A stretch of DNA of 6,940 nt. Origin: Comamonadaceae bacterium (GTDB lineage: Bacteria > Pseudomonadota > Gammaproteobacteria > Burkholderiales > Burkholderiaceae_C). The stretch's first letter is position 1. Every line of letters starts with the position of its first letter. The notes below the pieces were generated by a model, which worked only from the letters and a program-made list of their open reading frames with translations, was not told the DNA's origin and did no database searches. Shown here in pieces: positions 1 to 4,954 of the stretch. The stretch covers positions 1 through 6,940 of the forward strand of contig JAJTBK010000143.1 of NCBI GenBank assembly GCA_021286965.1, read 5' to 3'. The position numbers and the translations under genes are program-made.

Positions 1-1451
1 AGCGACAGGTGCGCCAGCCGCAGCACCCAGGCGGGGTCGTTCCAGGCCAGGCCCAGGTCGGCATCCAGGCGCCCGTCCAGGCGCGGGTGCAGGTATTGCC
101 CCAGGTAGGGTGCGCCCGCCTCCAGGGGCAGCTCGCGAATGGAGGTGGCGAGCGTCGCCATGCGCGCACTGGCCTGGCCCTGAAAGCCAATCTGCCCCCC
201 GGCCAGCGTGGCGCGGCCAGCAAAATCAAACGGCTGCTGCAGCGGCCAGGCGATCGCCTTGGCATCGAGCTGCAGGCCCTGGAGTGCTAGCTGGGCGCCA
301 CCGGCAACGGCCTCGTCGCGCCAGTCGAGCTCGCCACCATGCAGGCGCACCTGATCGATCTGCCACTGCCAACCCGGCGCAGACGGGGGTGGCGGCGCAC
401 TGGCGGCCGCTGTGGGCGCACCGTCGGCCAGCCGCTGCCAATTGAGTAAACCATCGCGGGCGCGCACTGCCTGTGCCTTAGGCGCTTCGATTTCAATAGC
501 AGACAAATGACCGCGCTGTGCCAGCGGTTGCAAGTCGGCCAGCTGCACGCGAATGGCATCGACCGCCAGCAAAGGCTGCTGCTGGCGATCGGCCAGGCGC
601 AGCCCACGGGCCTGCAGCTGCCCGCTGACGCTGATGCGGGCCTGCTCCTGCTGCTCGAACGACAGCTGCAAATCCAGATCGAGCACGCCCGCTTGCAGCT
701 GCACCGGCACCGAGGCCGGCACATAGGCCAGGTACGGAGCAAGGTCGAAATCGGCCAGGTGCAGTTGGGCCTGGGTGTGGTGGCTGGAGAGGAAGGGGGT
801 GCTCTGCGCCGCCGAATCGAAGCGGCTGCCGTTGAGCTCAAACGCCAGCCGGGGCTCGACCTTGATCTCGCGCTTCGATGCCAGGCTGCTCAGAAACGGC
901 AGGTGCAGTTGCAAGGCGCGCAGCACGTGCGTGCGCTGCACGGTGTGGTCGACGAAATCAACCGCCCCATCGCGCAGCACCACGTTATAGAGCGCAAAGC
1001 GCGGCAAGGGCGCAGGTTGCGGCGACGCATCGACGGCCCAACGCGCCAGGATGTCATCCACGTCGTAATGCCCGGGGGCGGTTTGCTCCAGGTGCAGCGT
1101 TGGCTGATCCACCTCCAGCGCATCGAGCACCGGCGCCAGGCGCAGCAGCGAGGAGGCGTCCACATCCACGTACAGCCGCTGCACCGTCAGCTGCGCACCC
1201 TCGCCTTGGGCCTTGGCGACGGCAACGTCGTGCAGCGTCAGCTGCAGCGCCCAGGGGGCAAACTCCACCCGGCCGATATGCACCGTGCGCCCGAGGGCCG
1301 CGCCAGCCCATTTTTCACCCTGGCTGCGCAAAAGCGGCGGCAGCGCCAACCAGCCCAGCAGCCACAGCAGCAACACCCCCAACAGCACCCAGACGGCGCG
1401 ACGCAACCACGGCCAAGCGATGAGACGAGACGACAACGGAGGCTCCTGCAT
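1..1451 (-). CDS. DUF748/AsmA-like envelope protein, N-terminal part (runs off the left edge)
   Basis: Reading the minus strand from ATG at 1451 gives 483 codons with no stop, continuing past base 1. Residues 1-18 are short and basic (R9, R17, R18). Residues 19-37 form one hydrophobic membrane segment (VWVLLGVLLLWLLGWLAL). A long region with the alternating pattern of beta-strands follows. Two stretches are typical of DUF748 proteins: LGRTVHIGRVEFAPW at 53-67, and YDVDDIL (129-135) followed by RFALYNVVLRDGAVDFVD at 151-168. A proline-rich linker (APPPPSAP) lies near residue 350. DUF748 is related to AsmA/YhdP/TamB proteins, which are inner-membrane anchored, reach into the periplasm and are linked to lipid transport or outer-membrane upkeep; the exact role here is unknown. 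Family members often exceed 1000 residues, so more than half is probably missing. The start is uncertain: the ATG has no clear ribosome-binding site, whereas TTG at 1436 has AGGAG six bases upstream. Confidence 0.9.
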   Translation of the reverse strand, partial: MQEPPLSSRLIAWPWLRRAVWVLLGVLLLWLLGWLALPPLLRSQGEKWAGAALGRTVHIGRVEFAPWALQLTLHDVAVAKAQGEGAQLTVQRLYVDVDASSLLRLAPVLDALEVDQPTLHLEQTAPGHYDVDDILARWAVDASPQPAPLPRFALYNVVLRDGAVDFVDHTVQRTHVLRALQLHLPFLSSLASKREIKVEPRLAFELNGSRFDSAAQSTPFLSSHHTQAQLHLADFDLAPYLAYVPASVPVQLQAGVLDLDLQLSFEQQEQARISVSGQLQARGLRLADRQQQPLLAVDAIRVQLADLQPLAQRGHLSAIEIEAPKAQAVRARDGLLNWQRLADGAPTAAASAPPPPSAPGWQWQIDQVRLHGGELDWRDEAVAGGAQLALQGLQLDAKAIAWPLQQPFDFAGRATLAGGQIGFQGQASARMATLATSIRELPLEAGAPYLGQYLHPRLDGRLDADLGLAWNDPAWVLRLAHLS

Positions 1452-1464
1452 GTGCAAATGCAGG
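1445..1464 (-). promoter_or_regulatory. Hairpin over the start of the DUF748 gene
   Basis: On the minus strand CCTGCAT (1464-1458) and ATGCAGG (1451-1445) form a perfect 7-bp stem around a 6-base loop. The stem contains the ATG at 1451-1449 and overlaps the AGGAG at 1447-1443 that would serve the alternative TTG start at 1436. It could restrain translation initiation. No test is possible from sequence alone, and a 7-bp hairpin in GC-rich DNA may be chance. Confidence 0.35.
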
Positions 1465-1502
1465 GATTGCACCAGATTTCTGCTGTGAACGGGTGCAACG
1501 GA

Positions 1503-1551
1503 GGGTAAATAAGAAAGCCCGGTGGGGGGCACAGGGCCGACCACCGGGCTT
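1503..1551 (-). terminator. Terminator-like hairpin on the minus strand
   Basis: AAGCCCGGTGG (1515-1525) and CCACCGGGCTT (1541-1551) are perfect 11-base inverted repeats around a 15-base loop. Read on the minus strand, the stem is followed by TCTTATTT, a moderately T-rich tail. Read on the plus strand, it is followed by GACGGCTGG, so minus is the likely working direction. It lies upstream of the DUF748 start, so it would end a short minus-strand RNA or attenuate the DUF748 leader rather than end a known gene. Confidence 0.5.
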
Positions 1552-1800
1552 GACGGCTGGCACAACGGCCCTTGCCATCGATTGGCGACACAGAGAGCTT
1601 TGCCGTCTCCGGTCGGCCAGGGGGCAAGGTATTGCCCCCAGGGGGTTGCCATGAAAGCATTGCCTGTCTTGCGGCGGGCTCCTTGGCGCCCAGGGTGCAA
1701 GCGGCTTGGCTTCGTCCGGCAGATGCCTTGCGAATGCAGGCAAGGCAACAGTACCGAAAGCACCGCCGCAATCCAATCATTTTGTTTTTATGAAAAACAA
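1512..1800 (-). ncRNA. Possible structured minus-strand RNA (leader or small RNA), speculative
   Basis: On the minus strand an AT-rich stretch (about 1900-1775), where a promoter could sit, is followed by about 230 bases with several perfect hairpins (stems at 1740-1747/1724-1731 and 1632-1639/1620-1627) and then the terminator-like hairpin at 1551-1515. That order resembles a small RNA gene or an attenuated 5' leader for DUF748. No strong minus-strand promoter was found; the best pair is TTCAAT and TAAAAA, 17 bases apart. I do not recognise the RNA family. The ends given are approximate. Confidence 0.2.
1782..1800. repeat. Palindrome TTGTTTTT-ATG-AAAAACAA
   Basis: This is a perfect 8-base inverted repeat with a 3-base centre, at the left edge of the AT-rich island. 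It could be an operator or a weak hairpin. It also contains the only ATG of a 32-residue open frame (1790-1888) that lacks a ribosome-binding site. Confidence 0.45.
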
Positions 1801-1854
1801 GATGTTGATTGAAGCGAACAATGCCCCCCCAGAAGGAAGGCTTCAATACTGCTC

Positions 1855-1901
1855 AAACATACAGATGTTTAATGAAAAATTCATCTGATGAATGAATTTT
1901 T
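1855..1901. promoter_or_regulatory. Palindrome pair upstream of the 1907-1936 promoter, possible operator
   Basis: Two inverted repeats sit side by side: AAACAT-ACAG-ATGTTT (1855-1870), and AAAAATTCAT (1875-1884) with ATGAATTTTT (1892-1901). Inside the second, TTCATC-T-GATGAA (1880-1892) is a compact near-continuous palindrome. The outer repeat ends 5 bases before the -35 element at 1907, where activators, repressors or an UP-element would act. The bound protein cannot be named. The divergent arrangement means a regulator here could affect both flanking genes. Confidence 0.4.
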
Positions 1902-1906
1902 TAGTA

Positions 1907-1936
1907 TTGACTCAGCATTAAATCGACTTTTAGAAT
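1907..1936 (+). promoter_or_regulatory. Sigma70-type promoter for the transglycosylase gene
   Basis: TTGACT (1907-1912) and TAGAAT (1931-1936) are each one mismatch from the sigma70 consensus and are 18 bases apart. The start of transcription would fall near 1943. A T-run (1897-1902) just upstream of the -35 box could strengthen it. The first gene downstream begins at 2128, leaving a leader of about 185 bases. Confidence 0.65.
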
Positions 1937-1942
1937 CCGCCA

Positions 1943-2127
1943 GCTTTTAACAAGCTAGTACAAACCCCAGCGCTGCCGACACCGGCTAAGTCAGTCTGCC
2001 CCTTCTTTGTGCGCCACCACGGCGCCCCGGCAGGCTCGATGGCGTACCAATCCGAAGCCTGCAGCTCCCCTGCGCCGCCCTACCCGGGCCGCCCAGCCGC
2101 TCCAGCAGGCCCCAAGAAAGGAAAGCT
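1943..2127 (+). other. Predicted long 5' leader of the transglycosylase gene
   Basis: If the promoter at 1907-1936 is used, about 185 untranslated bases precede the start codon. The leader begins with a small hairpin, AGCTT-TTAAC-AAGCT (1942-1956), and then becomes GC-rich with several possible stems. I recognise no known riboswitch core. It ends with the ribosome-binding site AAGGA at 2118-2122, five bases before ATG 2128. Confidence 0.35.
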
Positions 2128-2952
2128 ATGACAGCGTCAGGAAAAGTGGTCGCCTCCGTGCGCCAGGTCGTGTCCGATATGGCCGACGGTTTTCTTGAAA
2201 TCACCCACAACAGCTTCGCCCTGCTGGGCCTGGCTGTGGCCTTCGTGGCCTTGACCCTCATCGCCCGCCCCGACCTGCGCCAAAACGGCGAGGAGGAACT
2301 GCGCGGCTGGCTGCAAGCACGCCAGGTGGCTGAGCTCGACCACCCGATCGAGCCCGACGCCATCGAGCGCGCCACCGCCACCAATCCCCAGGACCTGCCC
2401 CAGGAGCAGGCCAAGGTGGCCTATTGGCTGAGCAAAAAATACCGCGTCGCGCCCGAGCCGCTGGCGGCGCTGGTGAGCGAGGCCTACGGCCTGGGCCAGC
2501 GCAACAAGCTCGACCCGACGCTGATCCTGGCGATCATGGCGATCGAGTCGAGCTTCAACCCCTTTGCCCAAAGCGCCGTCGGCGCGCAGGGGCTGATGCA
2601 GGTCATGACGCGCGTGCACCAGGACAAGTACCAAAACTTTGGCGGCCACTTTGCCGCCTTCGATCCCGTGAGCAACCTGCGCGTGGGCGTGAGCGTGCTC
2701 AAGGAGTGCATTGCCCGTGCCGGCTCGCTCGAAGGGGGCTTGCGCTACTACGTCGGCGCCGCCAACCTCGAAGACGACGGTGGCTACGCCGCCAAGGTGC
2801 TGGCCGAGCACCAGCGCCTGCGCCAGGTGGCCGCCGGGCGCAACGTACCGCTGACGCCGCCGGCCGCGCCCGTGCTCTCGACCAAAGCCCCCCTGCCCGC
2901 CAGCACGGCCGGCAGCGACAAGGTGGCCCTGCTCTCCAGCCCCGAAATGTGA
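2128..2952 (+). CDS. Membrane-anchored lytic transglycosylase (SLT domain)
   Basis: The 274-residue product should cleave the glycan strands of peptidoglycan in the periplasm. Residues 1-29 carry a few basic residues, 30-46 form one membrane segment (FALLGLAVAFVALTLIA), and 47-120 are a mostly charged linker. The SLT fold starts near 121: LDPTLILAIMAIESSFNP (128-145) carries the expected catalytic glutamate E140, and AVGAQGLMQVM (150-160) is the second conserved block. The third family motif, usually Tyr-Asn-x-Gly, appears as RYYVGAAN (206-213), a variant. The tail from about 237 is rich in Pro and Ala and probably disordered. The start is supported by AAGGA at 2118-2122. No cleavable signal peptide is seen; the membrane segment looks like a signal anchor. 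glyA follows on the same strand behind a riboswitch, so read-through between them is possible. The substrate is inferred from the family. Confidence 0.88.
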   Translation: MTASGKVVASVRQVVSDMADGFLEITHNSFALLGLAVAFVALTLIARPDLRQNGEEELRGWLQARQVAELDHPIEPDAIERATATNPQDLPQEQAKVAYWLSKKYRVAPEPLAALVSEAYGLGQRNKLDPTLILAIMAIESSFNPFAQSAVGAQGLMQVMTRVHQDKYQNFGGHFAAFDPVSNLRVGVSVLKECIARAGSLEGGLRYYVGAANLEDDGGYAAKVLAEHQRLRQVAAGRNVPLTPPAAPVLSTKAPLPASTAGSDKVALLSSPEM

Positions 2953-2964
2953 AAGCCCCTGGGC

Positions 2965-2970
2965 TACACT
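2965..2970 (+). promoter_or_regulatory. Possible -10 element for the riboswitch-glyA-nrdR transcript
   Basis: TACACT lies 13 bases after the transglycosylase stop and would start transcription close to 2977, just where the riboswitch P1 stem begins. The position fits well, but there is no good -35 box 16-18 bases upstream (the bases there are around CCGAAA), so either an activator helps or transcription comes from upstream. Confidence 0.3.
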
Positions 2971-2973
2971 CCC

Positions 2974-3135
2974 GGGGTACGCGACTGGCGATAGGCGCGG
3001 CCGCCCCACCGGGTGGCTGCCGCTGACGTGGAAAACCAGCAGCGCAGCCACCGCTGTGGCCTGCCTGCTTAACCACTGGGAAGCGTACCGCCCGGGGCGA
3101 CCGCTCCAGAGTGTTCGAGCCGTTCGCCTGGGCAG
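2974..3135 (+). promoter_or_regulatory. ZTP (pfl) riboswitch upstream of glyA
   Basis: The conserved parts occur in order: GCGACTGGCG (2981-2990), ACCACTGGGAAGCG (3072-3085) and CGCCTGGGCA (3125-3134). P1 is perfect: GGTACGC (2976-2982) with GCGTACC (3083-3089). The P2 arm is long: AGGC/GCCT and GGCC/GGCC at its base (2993-3002 with 3058-3066), then GGTGGCTG (3012-3019) with CAGCCACC (3045-3052), and CGCTG (3021-3025) with CAGCG (3040-3044). P3 pairs GGCGA (3096-3100) with TCGCC (3124-3128) and GCTC (3103-3106) with GAGC (3117-3120). ZTP riboswitches bind ZTP/ZMP and are known to switch on folate and purine genes, glyA among them. One deviation is GGGAAGCG where the usual core reads GGGGAGCG. 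It begins 21 bases after the previous gene. Confidence 0.9.
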
Positions 3136-3174
3136 CCCTTGCCACCAAGGGATTCCAATGCAAAAAGGACTGCC
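3131..3174 (+). promoter_or_regulatory. Predicted expression platform: hairpin that hides the glyA ribosome-binding site
   Basis: The glyA Shine-Dalgarno is AAGGA (3165-3169), five bases before ATG 3175. GGCAG-C-CCTT (3131-3140) can pair with AAGG-A-CTGCC (3165-3174): nine pairs and one mismatch, burying the Shine-Dalgarno. The GGCA at 3131-3134 also belongs to the conserved aptamer end. A competing hairpin, CCCTTG (3136-3141) with CAAGGG (3146-3151), would free the site. No T-run follows either hairpin, so control of translation is more likely than termination. This is inferred from base pairing only. Confidence 0.55.
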
Positions 3175-4419
3175 ATGTACCAACGCAATATTCTTGTCGA
3201 ACAAGCCGATCCCGAGCTGTTTGCCGCCATCCAGGCCGAAAACCAGCGCCAGGAAGAGCACATCGAGCTGATCGCCAGCGAGAACTACGCCTCCCCCGCC
3301 GTCATGTGGGCCCAGGGCACGCAGCTGACCAACAAGTACGCCGAAGGCTACCCCGGCAAGCGCTACTACGGCGGCTGCGAGTTTGTCGATGTGGCCGAGC
3401 AACTGGCCATCGACCGCATCAAGCAGCTTTTTGGCGCTGAAGCGGCCAACGTGCAGCCGCACTGCGGCGCCTCGGCCAACGAGGCCGTGTTCCTGGCCTT
3501 CCTCAAGCCCGGCGACACCATCATGGGCATGAGCCTGGCCGAAGGCGGGCACCTGACCCACGGCATGGCGCTGAACATGTCGGGCAAGTGGTTCAACGTC
3601 GTGTCCTACGGCTTGAACGAGAAAGAAGAAATCGACTACGAGGCCATGGAAGCCAAGGCGCGCGAGCACCGCCCCAAGCTCATCGTCGCCGGCGCCTCGG
3701 CCTACGCGCTGCACATCGACTTTGCGCGCTTTGCCAAAATTGCCAAAGAAGTGGGCGCCATCTTCATGGTGGACATGGCCCACTACGCCGGCCTGATTGC
3801 CGCTGGCGTGTACCCCAACCCGGTGCCGCACGCTGACGTGGTCACCAGCACCACGCACAAGAGCCTGCGCGGCCCGCGCGGCGGCTTCATCCTGATGAAG
3901 GCCGAGCACGAAAAAGCCATCAACAGCGCCATCTTCCCCGGCCTGCAGGGCGGCCCGCTGATGCACGTGATCGCAGCCAAGGCCGTGGCCTTCAAGGAAG
4001 CGCTCTCGCCCGAGTTCAAGCAGTACCAGCAACAGGTGGCCAAGAACGCGCAGATCATTGCCCAGACGCTGACCGAGCGCGGCCTGCGCATCGTCAGCGG
4101 CCGCACTGAAAGCCACGTCATGCTGGTCGATCTGCGCGCCAAGGGCATCACCGGCAAGGAAGCCGAGGCCGTGCTGGGCCAGGCGCACATGACGATCAAC
4201 AAGAACGCCATCCCCAACGACCCGGAAAAGCCCATGGTCACCAGCGGCGTGCGCATTGGCACCCCGGCCATGACCACGCGCGGCTTCAAGGACGAGGAAG
4301 CGCGCGCCACGGCCCACCTGATTGCCGACGTGCTCGACAACCCGCGTGACGAGGCCAACATCGCCGCCGTACGCGCCAAGGTGCACGCGCTCACCAGCCG
4401 CTTCCCGGTCTACCGCTAA
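3175..4419 (+). CDS. glyA: Serine hydroxymethyltransferase
   Basis: The 414-residue PLP enzyme interconverts serine plus tetrahydrofolate and glycine plus 5,10-methylene-tetrahydrofolate in the cytoplasm, the main source of one-carbon units. Its length equals the usual bacterial form. Key sites match E. coli numbering: E57 in [14 protein letters not shown] (54-67), D200 and H203 in [10 protein letters not shown] (198-207), and the PLP-binding lysine K229 in [13 protein letters not shown] (225-237). ATG 3175 was chosen over the in-frame TTG at 3139 because it follows AAGGA by five bases and gives the family N-terminus ([16 protein letters not shown]); the TTG lies next to the riboswitch core. 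nrdR starts 15 bases after the stop, so the two form an operon under the ZTP riboswitch. No damage or missing residue was seen. Confidence 0.98.
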   Translation: MYQRNILVEQADPELFAAIQAENQRQEEHIELIASENYASPAVMWAQGTQLTNKYAEGYPGKRYYGGCEFVDVAEQLAIDRIKQLFGAEAANVQPHCGASANEAVFLAFLKPGDTIMGMSLAEGGHLTHGMALNMSGKWFNVVSYGLNEKEEIDYEAMEAKAREHRPKLIVAGASAYALHIDFARFAKIAKEVGAIFMVDMAHYAGLIAAGVYPNPVPHADVVTSTTHKSLRGPRGGFILMKAEHEKAINSAIFPGLQGGPLMHVIAAKAVAFKEALSPEFKQYQQQVAKNAQIIAQTLTERGLRIVSGRTESHVMLVDLRAKGITGKEAEAVLGQAHMTINKNAIPNDPEKPMVTSGVRIGTPAMTTRGFKDEEARATAHLIADVLDNPRDEANIAAVRAKVHALTSRFPVYR

Positions 4420-4434
4420 AGCCAGGGCGGCACG

Positions 4435-4881
4435 ATGAAATGCCCGTTCTGCGGCCACCAGGAGACGCAAGTCGTTGAAACCCGCGTGGCCGAGGATGGG
4501 GATTTCGTCCGCCGCCGCCGCCAGTGCGGCAGCTGCGCCAAGCGCTTTACGACCTACGAACGGCCGGACGTGAGCTTTCCGGCCATCGTCAAGAAAGACG
4601 GTCGGCGCATTGAGTACGACCGGCGCAAGCTGCAGGGCTCTTTCGCCATTGCCCTGCGCAAGCGCCCGGTGAGTACGACGCAGGTCGATTCGGCCCTTGA
4701 GCGCATCGAGGAAAAGCTGCTCAACCTCGGCCAGCGCGAGGTGCTTTCGAGCCTGCTGGGCGAGCTGGTGATGCGCGAGCTCAAAAAGCTCGACAAGGTT
4801 GCCTACGTGCGCTTTGCCAGCGTGTACCGCAGCTTCGAGGACATCGACGAGTTCAAAACCGTCATCGACGAAGTGCGCTGA
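4435..4881 (+). CDS. nrdR: Transcriptional repressor NrdR
   Basis: The 148-residue protein has the full NrdR layout: a zinc ribbon with C3, C6, C31 and C34 (MKCPFCG and QCGSCAKRF), a basic stretch (RRRRQ at 26-30), and an ATP-cone domain from about 49 to 139 ([19 protein letters not shown] and following). NrdR binds ATP or dATP through the cone and represses ribonucleotide reductase genes by binding NrdR boxes. I did not find such boxes in this window, which is expected because no nrd genes are here. It starts 15 bases after glyA with a modest AGGG at 4424-4427, so it probably relies on the glyA transcript and its riboswitch. It ends 73 bases before the convergent 5'-nucleotidase gene. Length and motifs are normal. 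Confidence 0.98.
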   Translation: MKCPFCGHQETQVVETRVAEDGDFVRRRRQCGSCAKRFTTYERPDVSFPAIVKKDGRRIEYDRRKLQGSFAIALRKRPVSTTQVDSALERIEEKLLNLGQREVLSSLLGELVMRELKKLDKVAYVRFASVYRSFEDIDEFKTVIDEVR

Positions 4882-4891
4882 GCCCCTGAAT

Positions 4892-4947
4892 CACTATCAA
4901 AACAATAGCTGCTAGCGCTTGCCCATCAAGCGCCAGCAGCTTTTTTT
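4892..4947. repeat. Comamonadaceae-type dispersed intergenic repeat
   Basis: The stretch around CTATCAAAACAATAGCTGCT followed by AGCGCTTG and its mirrored half matches, from memory, a palindromic element found in many copies between genes of Acidovorax, Comamonas, Delftia and relatives, often acting as a terminator. Only one copy is present here, so the call rests on recognition, not on repetition within the window. Confidence 0.55.
4907..4947 (+). terminator. Rho-independent terminator after nrdR, possibly bidirectional
   Basis: AGCTGCT-A-GCGCTTG (4907-4921) pairs with CAAGCGC-C-AGCAGCT (4927-4941): 14 pairs, one A/C mismatch and a 5-base loop. Seven Ts follow (4941-4947). On the minus strand the stem is followed by ATTGTTTTGA, a weaker T-rich tail, so it could also stop the convergent 5'-nucleotidase transcript ending at 4955. 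Confidence 0.92.
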
Positions 4948-4954
4948 ATACCCA

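Larger units (their letters stand above)
1452..2127. other. Divergent intergenic region with no convincing gene
   Basis: These 676 bases separate the minus-strand DUF748 gene from the plus-strand transglycosylase. Open frames here are short, lack ribosome-binding sites and read as low-quality protein. The left half (about 1512-1750) is GC-rich and full of hairpins: GGGGGCAA/TTGCCCCC at 1620-1639, TGCCTTGC/GCAAGGCA at 1724-1747, and a terminator-like hairpin at 1515-1551. The middle (about 1770-1936) is strikingly AT-rich against its surroundings and carries three palindromes and a sigma70-type promoter. The right part (1943-2127) would be the untranslated leader of the transglycosylase gene. 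I found no match I recognise to 6S RNA, tmRNA, RNase P RNA, SRP RNA or a known riboswitch between 1452 and 2127. Confidence 0.7.

Noticed and set aside
507..1508. A 333-codon open frame on the plus strand
   Set aside because: It mirrors the DUF748 gene, and its Gln/Arg/His-rich product looks like an antisense artefact. The minus strand gives a recognisable protein over the same bases.
1238..1846. Minus-strand open frames of 153-202 codons over the intergenic region
   Set aside because: They run into the DUF748 gene in a different frame, have unusual Cys/Arg/Pro-rich composition and match nothing recognised.
1790..1888. A 32-residue plus-strand open frame (starting MKNKMLIEANN)
   Set aside because: It has no ribosome-binding site, its start lies in a palindrome and its end overlaps another palindrome. 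Ribosome profiling could reopen the case.
1452..2127. A known RNA gene such as 6S, SRP, RNase P or tmRNA in the intergenic region
   Set aside because: I compared both strands with remembered conserved cores and saw no match, so only an unnamed structured RNA is suggested.
2424..3026. A 200-codon plus-strand frame inside the transglycosylase gene
   Set aside because: It is the shifted frame of a gene with intact SLT motifs, is very rich in Arg, Ala and Gly, and runs into the riboswitch.
2137..4470. A 777-codon open frame on the minus strand across the transglycosylase, riboswitch and glyA
   Set aside because: It is antisense to two well-supported genes, and its protein is rich in Gly, Ala, His, Val and Leu, as expected when GC-rich codons are read backwards. 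No family was recognised.
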